Shown here piece by piece: positions 37,401 through 45,485 of a DNA stretch of 64,000 nt. Location: positions 46,147,854 through 46,211,853 of the forward strand of contig CM070520.1 in assembly GCA_036346375.1 (NCBI GenBank). The letters run 5' to 3'. The notes beneath the pieces were generated by a model, which did no database searches, was not told the origin of the DNA, and saw only the letters and a list, made by a program, of their open reading frames with translations. This DNA is from Guadua angustifolia (Eukaryota > Streptophyta > Magnoliopsida > Poales > Poaceae). Both the position numbers and the translations under genes were made by a program. Position 1 is the first letter of the stretch. Each line of letters opens with the position of its first letter.

Positions 37401-37762
37401 ATCGTCCTTTCAGGAAAACTTTCAAAATAATAATAGACTTTCCATGCATGAGACAGGACCAGGGAAATAGTTTATGTGCATACTACGTATGTACAAATAT
37501 ACATGCAATTGTCACGAAGAGTGTATTAGCTCTTGAAGCCATGGTATATAATTACACATTCATGCCTACTTTTCTTTCATTTAACATCTATCATCATTAA
37601 TTAAATTTCTCTTTTCTTCAATAACGGTGCTCCAAGATGAGAACCAATCGATTCTTGCCAAAAGAAATTTTAGCAATTCAAGAGCATATCATTTGGATTC
37701 ATTGTGAAACAGATCATCGATCCAAAGGCGAGTTCCACGACGACGACCTCGATCCAAAGTGA
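34415..37762 (+). pseudogene. CACTA-associated protein with Transposase_24-like region and Ulp1-like protease, decayed
   Basis: First ATG region 34415 (MASNQGQVPEGVRPSNIDEV). 34808-35110 encodes WVVLDDLKDSLWGKLKQVFQ, FPKGSELVAKKRALSIMC and IREFWKDFVASEV, the pattern of plant Ptta/En/Spm Transposase_24 proteins. About 35500-36010 is a coiled, Glu-rich then DUF8039-like part, and 36060-36200 repeats a Pro/Lys/Ser motif. The C-terminal protease is spread over short exons: ETIVHDNPKFVEDY (36960), YHWVLLVIELEASRVFVLDS with the His and Asp (37160), and RQDQGNSLCAYYVC with the Gln and Cys (37450). GT/AG junctions fit at 37070, 37270 and 37370. Ulp1 family proteases process SUMO-like proteins; what the transposon uses it for is not established. 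Stops and frameshifts precede the protease. Confidence 0.72.
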
Positions 37763-37946
37763 ATGAGATGTATTCACACTACATTTGTGAGCAGACTATT
37801 GTAAAAACTAAATGTTGTGATGCTTTAATATATTTTAATTATGATCTAACGACGCTTTATATACTATATATTTGAAGGCAACATATCATGTGCACAGCGT
37901 TCCCATGTACACATCGTGCACACCAACTAATAAAAGTCAAAACTAC

Positions 37947-38144
37947 GAAAAAATTTGTAGATGTACTTCATAGATTACTCTACCTATTTATAAAATTGCG
38001 AGTTCAAATTCAATACATATCGGGACTTACAAAAAAGAAAATTCATATGAATTTTCTCTTTTTTGTAAATCTGATATGTATTAATTGAACCCGCAATTTT
38101 ATACATAGGTAGAGTAATCTATAAGTACATCTATAAATTTTTTC
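37947..38144. repeat. Long foldback (inverted repeat, ~98-bp arms)
   Basis: The left arm (37947-38046) and right arm (38047-38144) are complementary over almost their full length, centred on CATATG at 38044-38049. A transcript would form a long hairpin. Related half-palindromic segments occur at 31220 and 33630. Could be a MITE without a clear duplication. Confidence 0.85.
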
Positions 38145-38483
38145 AGTAATCCTTTGCCGGTTAGTCCAGAATCGGCGGTGATATACGAATCCTTGTCGGT
38201 TCTTAAGTATAAGCGGTAGAGATATACATATATCTTGCCGGATTCTAGTTTGAACCGGCGAGAGATAATCAAGTATCCTTCTGCCGGATTCTAGTGTAAA
38301 CCGGTAGAGATAGTCAAATATCCTTGCCGGTTGTATAATGAACCGCGGTGATATCTATTATCCTTGCCGGTTCTGAGCGGCGGTGATAACCCCGAGTATC
38401 CTTCTTGAGCCAATCACTGCGGCACCCATAACGGCGATAATGGCGTGGACGAACCGGCAGTGATGACCTATTACGTAGTAGTG
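38145..38483. repeat. 3' subterminal palindrome array of CACTA #1
   Basis: Units of 'ttgccggtt...aaccggcggtgatat' repeat up to the terminus GTAGTAGTG. Confidence 0.85.
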
Positions 38484-38982
38484 CACATCTCTTGGTAATC
38501 TGCATTTTCAGTGGTCTTCCTTTGCACATATGAATTTATATTCTACATGAAAGTTTTAGAGAATTTGAGACACATCTTTTTCATGTACACAACTTTTCAT
38601 TTGAACAACGTATAAATTTATAAAAATATTTAGTGTGCTGCGTTCTCTCTAGTGCCGTGTTGGGCGGCCCGACCCTGACCTGGCGTGCCTTTGCGCTTGC
38701 GTCTTGGGCCTTGATTTTTGCCGTCCGTCTTGGCCCACTGCACGAAGAAATGATCGGACCGTGCTGGCCCGTTTCACGAGCCGGCTTGCGACGGGCTTGG
38801 GGCGTCCGGACGCCCAATTTCCACCTCTAATGGCGACACAGGTGGCATCCTTCCATAAACAAAAGCACATAGAGTGCTTCGATGATGCAAATGCATGGAG
38901 AGGTTCTGGCGTAAATACAAAATTTGTTTCTTACCATTGTTTAAAGGATCTTGAGAGATTTAAGGATCCAATACACACCTAG

Positions 38983-39612
38983 CGTTATTTTGAAGATAGA
39001 CCTAGAATCAACTCACCGAAAATTGATCAAACGCTTACGGCGGAAGATGATGTAAAAAAATTTTAAGTGGTATATTTTTGAAATTTTGAAAAAATGTATT
39101 ATTAAAAAATAGCTGTGAGGACACACCTGTTCAGTAGATCAATAATTAAGCAATGTTAAATTCCTAATCTAAAAGCGATTCACGACTTGGTTGGTTAGCG
39201 GTGCGATGATCGGCGTTAGGTCTCGGGTTCGAGCCCCAACTTCTACTTTTCTATTGCAAATATTTTGCTGCACATGGACACGGTTGACTGGAAGCCTAGA
39301 CCACACAGAAAGCCTACACGCAATAAAAAAAACAAAGATTCACGTCGGCGGAAACAAAAGGGTCTAATACAGATTCGACCAAAAACACAAAGCGATCTAC
39401 AGATGATTCTTGCAACAGTTGACAAATATTGCCACTGGTTGTTTAACCCTACGGATGATGCTTGCAGCGCTTTGCAAGCGTTGCCACCTGGTGCTTACAG
39501 CATAACATCATGTGTTGCTATGTATCCGTTGTTAAAGGGTGTTCTGTTGTAGCGATTACTCATCACACACAAGGATAGACCTCCACATGGTCTTTCAGCA
39601 TCACTCGGGAGG
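38983..39612. other. ARF 3' flank and unrecognised sequence
   Basis: No recognised gene. A plus-strand frame (39265-39552) encodes HWLFNPTDDACSALQALPPG without a domain I can name. The tRNA-like segment listed separately lies inside. Confidence 0.35.
39185..39240 (+). other. tRNA-like (pol III promoter-like) sequence
   Basis: TGGTTAGCGGTG (39192-39203) resembles an A box, and GGTTCGAGCCC (39226-39236) matches a B box at the right spacing. No cloverleaf closes, so a SINE relic is likely. Confidence 0.4.
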
Positions 39613-40620
39613 ATGGTAGCAATCTACTCTCTAATATCCATGGAGGCATGTGCGGGAGCCATATGTCCGATTGACGCCGGAGTCGACAAAGAGTTCTGCC
39701 AAGGATTTTATTGGCCTACTGCCCTTCAGAATGCCTGTGAGCTAGTGAGGAGATGCGAGGCGTGCCAGTTCCATGCCAAGCAGATCCACCGACCAGCCCA
39801 GGCGCTGCAAACCATCCTGCGGTTGAAGCCGATGCAGTGCGTGCCATCACGGTTTCCACTGCTATCAAGTTCATACGCGGAATCTTCACCCGTTTTGGAG
39901 TCGCCAATCGCATCATCACAGACAATGGCACCCAATTCACCAGCGTGGCATTCCTGGAGTTCTGTGAAGAGATGGCCACCAAGGTATGCTTTGCTTCGGT
40001 GGCCCATCCGAGGAGTAATGGCCAAGCAAAGCGCGCCAACGCGCTGGTGTTGAGGGGCCTCAAGACCAGAGCATTCGATCGGCTCCACAAGTGGGGACCG
40101 CGATGAACAGAAGAACTCCTGGCTGTGCTGTGGTCGCTCCGAACCACACCCAACCGGGCGACAGGAGAAACACCCTTACTGGTCTATGGGGCGGAAGCCG
40201 TTCTTCCGTCTGAGCTATCGCTGGGCTCACCACGCGTTGCGGTGTTTTGCGAAGAAGGCCAAGAAGACCTGCGCCGTGAAGAAGTCAACCTTCTAGAGGA
40301 GGTGCACGACCGGGTGGCCCTGCGTGCTGCTCGGTATTACTTGAGCCTCAGGCGGTACCATACCACCTAGGTTCATGAGAGAACACTGGCAGTGGGTGAC
40401 CTGGTTTTGCGTAGAATTCAAGCATGCATGCAGTCGATAACATGTCTCCCGGTGGGAGGGCCCCTTTAAGGTGGTCTCAGTTTCTCGACCCGGGGCGGTC
40501 CGGTTGGCCACTGAGGACGGTCAGGAATGGCAAACTCCCAGAACTTGGAAATGTTGCAAAAATTTTACCCCTAAGAACTGTAAGTACTTGGCTGTTTGCT
40601 CCGATCAACTAAAAGGGTGG
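39613..40620 (+). pseudogene. Element C integrase and C-terminal part of pol
   Basis: The zinc region ends GFYWPTAL..ACELVRRCEACQF (39700-39775). The core shows FTRFGVANRIITDNGTQF (39880-39940) with the second catalytic Asp. The third catalytic acid, normally Glu in an NGQxERAN motif, reads NGQAKRAN (Lys codon 40029-40031). After a frame change come LWSLRTTPNRATGETPLLVY and a C-terminal RTLAVGDLVLRRIQ. Part of the core between 39775 and 39860, holding the first Asp, is deleted or shifted. Inactive as read. Confidence 0.8.
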
Positions 40621-41633
40621 GCTCTCCCTTAGCTGATCGGCGACCCCTAGCGATCAGTGGAGTTGTTTGCCTTATGAGCTTTAGGTCTATCTGTTTTGTC
40701 TTTTCCTGCTTGTACCCCGGTGGGTAGCGTTTGGCGTGGTTGTCATTGGTTACGGTAGCTTGGCAGCTCCTTGTCGATATGCTGTAACACCCGGCGCTTG
40801 CGTTAAGCGAGACGAGCGATCGGGGCAAGTTAAACCTGATTGTTCTATACGGCTAGTACACTTCGGGTTGTCACCGCGAACACCGCGGGCCTAAAACCAC
40901 TCCTAGAAACCCACTACCTTGACACGCAGCGCTGCGGGCTGGTTCCGAAAAAATCACAAGGGCTTAAGTTCCAAAGAAAAAGGAACCGTGACAACCTCAC
41001 GCGGAGACTTATGTTCTTCTAGTCTATTTTCCACATGTTCCGTGTGACGTCTACTTGTGTTTGCAGTAGCTGCGTACAATCACAGATGAAGTACAAAAGC
41101 ACTGGCCTAATCTAAACATTCGAGATAGCATCGCGGCAAGGCGGTGATCACCCGATGGTTGGGTCAGGAACACAAATGAATACAATCAAGCAGACATTGG
41201 GTAAAAAGACCAAAGGCGCTAATTCCATTAAGATTACTAAGATGGTTTTTGCATGCGAGAAAAGCAAAACAAGAAAAATAAGAAATGAAGGAAACAAAAA
41301 GGTGGCCATCGGTTGTCATTAGCAATCTGAATGTGCCCACTTGCAAGCATCTTCGCTTCCTCCTCCTCCATTTCGGCATCCATGGCCGGGTCTTCCACAT
41401 GCATCATCCTAGCCACGTGCTCCACGGCTTTGCACATGTGTACTGCGCTCGGGCCGTCACCTTCAATGCGGTCATGATGGCCAATGGATCGAAGGAGGCA
41501 TCACGGTGGCCGATGAGGGCTAGCACGAAACGTCCACGGTGGCGACCACGACTTCTCGTCCTTCTCGGGTGGAACAGCGTCCAAAGCGGCCGGGTGGCGT
41601 AGTGGCGTACTCTGAGCCGAGGGCTCCAGCGAT
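40621..41633. other. Post-pol interval of element C
   Basis: No recognised product on the plus strand. An intron-like T-rich end and 'ttgtgtttgcag' at 41055-41066 could be a splice acceptor. It bridges pol and the antisense ORF. Confidence 0.35.
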
Positions 41634-43520
41634 TCACTCGAGCTCGCCCTCAGGGCGCGCAGACACCTCACCATCCGCCCGTAAGGTTGGGTGGAGCATG
41701 GCGGCGAGGTTGTGCGGTGCGATGCGGCTCGTCCCTTTGCTCGCGCTGCCGTGCTTCGACCTCCTATGCCCAGCGAGTAGGGCCCCGATCGCCCTCTCCT
41801 GGGCCAGCATCGCCTCTCCTTTCTCCCTTTCTTGTGCCAGCTCCTCGCGCAGCGCTACCATCTGTCGAGACATCTATGCCTCGCGTTGGGTGGCATCGTG
41901 AGGAGGGCGCCCGATGACGCGTACACTTCGCCGAGTTCGGCGAGTAATGCGGCCAAGCAGGAGGTGGAGGCGGAAATGGCACCCGGAGTGGGGTGTCCAG
42001 AAGTGCTGGCGCCGGCGACGTCCACTTGGGCCGCTTTAGGGGCGCTAGATGGCACCTGGACGGGGGCCCCCATTGCTACTGTTGGCGTTGCGGGCATCTC
42101 TTTTTCCGGGGCGCCCTGGGGAGCCGCCCTTGGGGTGCCGGAAGTGAAAAGAGGCCACAGAGAGCAAGCTTCGCCGGGTGGCGGTGGTAAAACTCCGGCG
42201 CGGTGGAGCCGATGTGGATGGAGTTGGCGCTGATGGTGTTGGCGCCGACGGTGTTGGTGCTGATGGTGTTGGTGCCGATGGTGCTGGTGCCGATGGAGTT
42301 GGTGCCGGGAGCGGTGCTAAGTAAAGGAACGAAGATGTTCCCGTGGCAGATGAGGGTTCGCCACTCGGACGCGCTTGGATGAGCGGCGGAAGCGGAGGGT
42401 GGAAGTCCGATCTCGATGCTGAGACATTTTAGGTCTGCACTGGGCGTCAAAGAAGATGGCCGCTGCCGCCCTTCAATCGTCGATCGGGCGGGTCCTCGAT
42501 CACCAAGGGACCGTGGGCGGCTGCGTCACGGGGCGGTGGAGTCCATGGTGAAGCAGCCTAAGATCTCGGCGCTCATGAGACTCCAGATCGAGAGCCGGCC
42601 GAACCCGGCAGTGAAGTCAAACCGCTCGGCATTGGCGGGAAGCGATCCGGCCACCATTTGGAAATGGCGAGGCCATCAAGTTCCTCGCACTGGCAAGAAA
42701 ATGAAGAGAAGGTCGTTGGTTGATGGCGGCCACAACAAAAAATATATATACATTTATGAGAGGAATAAGAACTTACGTCCCGGGTGTGTGTGGGTTATGT
42801 CGTCATCACCCGTGTACTGCCATGCAGGATAGGCACGATGACGAAGGGGGCTGATCCGCTGGGCTACGAAGTGCCGGGCTACCAGCGCCCCGGTCAGACC
42901 GGCGTCTCGCAGCTAGTGGATGCGGGCCACCATCGCCTGGAGTTCTGCCATCTCCTCGACAGGCAAGCTCCAGCTCTCGCGGGCCTCTGCCGGAGCACAA
43001 GGCATCCCAAGGGCGTCGACCCTGCTGTCGTCGCCGGTGTACAGCCAGTCGCTCCGTCACGCCTTCCAGTTGGACTTCATCTGGAAGGGAACGTAGCGGG
43101 GGCTGCCCCATCACAAAGACGAAAGTGGCAGCTCCCTGCGATTCCGCCGTCGGTGGAGCCGCGAAGGATGTAAAAGAAGCGGAAGAGGGGAAGATTGGGC
43201 ATTACCCCTACGAACATCTCGCAGAGGTAAGCAAATGTGGAAAGGATGAGAATAGAATTGGGAGTGAAATGAAGATGGTGGATTTCGTAGAAATGGAGGA
43301 CGGTAAGGAAGAATTCAGAGAAGGGCAGCACCAGGCTCGCCAGCAGTCCCCAGGCGAAGATGACAATTTCCCCGACTTCACACCGCGGCGTGAGGGTTCC
43401 ATGGTGCAGTCGGAGGGAACCCTTGGCGATAGTCTTGGAGAGCCTGGCTGCCCTCTCCTTATCGACAAAAGAAGTGGGGAAGGATTGCGCCATTAGAGCA
43501 AGAGTGATGTTTTCGAGCAA
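41634..43520 (-). pseudogene. Antisense ORF region of element C, gag-like 'putative gypsy type transposon' protein
   Basis: Read on the minus strand from 43520, the first piece (147 codons) encodes IVIFAWGLLASLVLPFSEFF, HFTPNSILILSTFAYLCEMF, VGVMPNLPLFRFFYILRGST and DGGIAGSCHFRL. This is the pattern of the plant 'putative gypsy type transposon' (Transposase_28) family, whose function is unknown. Further down, MVALREELAQEREKGEAMLA (41870) is a coiled-coil tail typical of the same proteins. A low-complexity repeat lies between. The frame is interrupted at least twice. It lies opposite to integrase, between pol and the 3' LTR. Confidence 0.65.
42221..42308. repeat. 15-18 bp minisatellite in the antisense ORF
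   Basis: About five variants of 'ggtgctgatggtgtt'. On the minus strand it gives a Thr/Asn/Ile/Gly-rich repeat (TNTISTNTVGANTIS). Confidence 0.8.
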
Positions 43521-43791
43521 AGGAGACGAAAGGGCAAAAGAGCAAGGGGCGCTGGAGTTGGAAAGAGCGTGAACCGCTGGTCATGGCGCGTGTATATGTA
43601 GGCCTCGCACGTCGACGGTTCGCATAAAGGTAAAGATATGCGTCGTTTCAGGTCCCAAGAAAAATCGGCGGAAGAGGAAAGGACTATGTCGGTTGCGTAC
43701 TCAGAAGTGGTGGGCCCATCTGGGAACGCACAGGCATTAAATGAGGTCTGAAAGAAACTGGCGCGCGTTCCAGGACGAACTCGAGGGCTAC

Positions 43792-44601
43792 TGTCGGTGT
43801 ACTCTATGCCAGGGTATCCTCTCCACCGTGGACAAGTGGGATCATGGGCGACCGACCCACGTGGCGGCTTGGCGAATAGGCAGGCGATCAGGTCCCACTC
43901 GCCGGGCGGCCGGCCCACGTGGCGGCCTAGCGAGCAGGCGGGCAATCAGGCCCCACTCGCCGAGCGACTGGCCCACGTGGCAACTGGTGAGCAAAGTGAG
44001 CGTCGAGCCCCATGGGCGACCAAAGGATGGAAAGAGGGCTTCGCCTCGAAGTCTCCTTCCGACACACCATGTCGAGCTATTGATTGCGAAGAGTTCTGCT
44101 ATTGACACGATGGCCCATCCCCCTAACACCTTGCACCTAACCCGTCGTAGGAAAGTCGCATTCCGAGCGGACCGGGCGAAGCCATACCATGGCACGGAGA
44201 ATGAGGAATGGGGACAGGGCTACAGTGATTGGTGTAATAAATGAAGTATAGATCAGTATGATGTCACCTTCTCACCTGCCTGAGCCGGCCCGGCCTATAT
44301 AAGGGGGCTCGGGTGCATGGATGAGGGGAGGGAGGGACGAAAAAAGGGAAGAAAAAGAGAAAAAGCAAGAAACCTAAGAGAAAAAGCATTGTAACCGGCC
44401 CAATATACATCAACAAAGATCTAACAGGACGTAGGGCTGTTACCCACACCGGGGGCTCGAACTTAGGTACATTGGTGTGTTCTTCGATCTGTGTTCTTAG
44501 GATCCCACGGGGGTGTCCCTAGATTGTCCAGCCACGAAGACGCCCTCTAACGAACCTTATACTCCGTCTGGGAGCATACCTACCGTCCGAAAACGCCGAC
44601 A
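43792..44601 (+). repeat. 3' LTR of element C
   Basis: Starts TGTCGGTGT and ends AACGCCGACA (810 bp), with matching inverted ends. Preceded by GAACTCGAGGGCTAC, a segment I recognise as usual before the 3' LTR in grass gypsy elements. It contains three diverged copies of a 'gcgggcaatcaggccccact' unit at 43875-43975. R/U5-like 'ggacgtagggctgttaccca' follows the TATA box. Confidence 0.82.
44296..44302 (+). promoter_or_regulatory. TATA box in the element C LTR
   Basis: CCTATATAAGGGGGC, about 300 bp before the LTR end and upstream of R/U5-like sequence, so it would drive element transcription to the right. Confidence 0.65.
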
Positions 44602-45485
44602 GTCATACACTTCAAGAAGATCAATCTTGTATGCGTTGTCATTAATCTTTTTGAGAACTTTGAATGGGCCATCAGCTCTAGGCTTCAATTTGCTTTTGCG
44701 TTGTCCTAGAAAGTGCTCTTTTCAAAAATGTACCCATACTAAGTCACCTGGTTCAAATAACATCTTCTTTCTTCCTTCGTTTGCTTGTTTCTCATATTGC
44801 ATTGTCATCTTCTCAATATTTTCCTTAGTCTTCATATGAAGTTGTTTCACAAGGTCAGCTCGCTCGCTTGCATCAAGATTAGTTCGTTCCTGCAAAGGCA
44901 AAGCCAAGAGATCTATGGGAGCAATAGGTTTGAAACCATATACAATTTCAAATGGACAAAATTTTGTGCTTCAATGTGTTGCCCTATTATAAGCAAATTC
45001 TACATGAGGCAAGCAGTCCTCCCATATTTCCAAATTCTTCTTTAAAATTACTCACAACATCATGGATAATATTAGATTCACAACTTCAGTTTGACCGTCT
45101 GTTTAGGGATAGCAAGTTGTAGAAAATAATAATTTTGTTCCAATTTTTCCCCACAAAGTCTTACAAAACTAGCTCAAGAATATGTGAAGCATCGTTACTC
45201 TTGTGACATGGAATGAAATGCGCCATCTTGCTGAACCTATCAACTACCACAAAAACTGAATCACTTCCGCTTTTTGTCTGTGGTAAACCGAGAACAAAAG
45301 CCATAGAAATGTCTTCCCATGGTACATTTGGAATAGGTAAAGGCATGTATAGACCATGAGGATTTAAGTGTGATTTAGCTTCATGACATATCTCGCATTG
45401 CAACACATAGCGATCCACATCCTGTCGCATCTTTGGCCAAAAGAAATGATCGGCCAGCATGCTCTCAGTCTTCCTGGTGCCAAAA
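44602..45485 (-). pseudogene. Element D integrase, downstream part
   Basis: Read from 45485: FGTRKTESMLADHFFWPKMR and CEICHEAKS complete the zinc region, then the core (SDSVFVVVDRFSKMAHFIPC) with one catalytic Asp visible. The rest of the core (about 45160-44910) is frame-shifted. A C-terminal piece (44907-44722) encodes KKMLFEPGDLVWVHF. Coding continues as KPRADGPFKVLKKINDNAYK and stops abruptly at the element C junction. Confidence 0.8.

Larger units (their letters stand above)
23692..38483 (+). mobile_element. CACTA #1: large En/Spm-type element with two gene units
   Basis: Begins CACTACTATAGACTGG and ends TTACGTAGTAGTG, with a perfect 3-bp duplication CAC (23689-23691, 38484-38486). Arrays of 'cactgccggt...accggcagtgat' palindromes occur near both ends and twice inside. 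Gene units: a decayed TNP2 transposase (27386-29954) and an Ulp1-protease gene (34415-37762), both on the plus strand. A degenerate terminus-like 'cctatagtagg' at about 31122 and an array at 31324 just after it allow a second reading: two CACTA elements fused or nested. The outer duplication shows the whole block moved as one, or that the inner copy landed later. Confidence 0.8.
23137..38829. mobile_element. hAT element in the ARF exon, itself split by CACTA #1
   Basis: Termini TAGACCTGGAAATTGGGC (left) and its inverted counterpart ending ...CCACCTCTA (right). An exact 8-bp duplication ATGGCGAC lies at 23129-23136 and 38830-38837, the hAT hallmark. Without the CACTA insertion the element is about 0.9 kb, with GC-rich 'gggccggcacgaccc'-type ends and three copies of a 180-bp unit inside. 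It encodes no transposase, so it was mobilised in trans. Confidence 0.88.
22776..38982 (+). pseudogene. Auxin response factor C-terminal (PB1/AuxIAA domain) exons, split by nested transposons
   Basis: ARFs are nuclear DNA-binding proteins that mediate auxin-responsive transcription; the C-terminal PB1 domain pairs with Aux/IAA and other ARF proteins. Exon 22776-22966 encodes KRGSVGRSIDITRYRNYDEL, GQLEYPYSMDWKLVYVDHEN and DILTFGDDPWE. KR at the start and the DxExD-like acidic patch are the two PB1 faces. After a 94-bp intron (GT 22967, AG 23060), exon 23061-23136 encodes EEFVNCVRSIKILSAAEVQQ and ISLDGD. There the 8-bp duplication of a hAT insertion interrupts the codons. Sequence resumes at 38838 and ends with DDANAWRGSG...IHT at 38982. 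The resumed tail is in another frame and reaches a stop when joined. The B3 and middle regions are missing upstream, so this is a fragment, not a whole ARF. Confidence 0.8.
39613..44601 (+). mobile_element. Element C: 5'-truncated Ty3/gypsy retrotransposon with antisense ORF and 3' LTR
   Basis: Only the 3' part remains: integrase, a long non-pol interval with a gag-like ORF on the opposite strand, and one LTR. The 5' LTR, gag, RT and RNase H are absent. An antisense ORF between pol and the 3' LTR is known in some Tat-lineage elements such as maize Grande. The right end abuts element D with GTCAT (44602-44606) as potential target duplication, but no left copy was found. Confidence 0.7.

Noticed and set aside
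39185..39240. tRNA gene
   Set aside because: A and B boxes look plausible but no acceptor or anticodon stem closes. Kept only as a tRNA-like segment.
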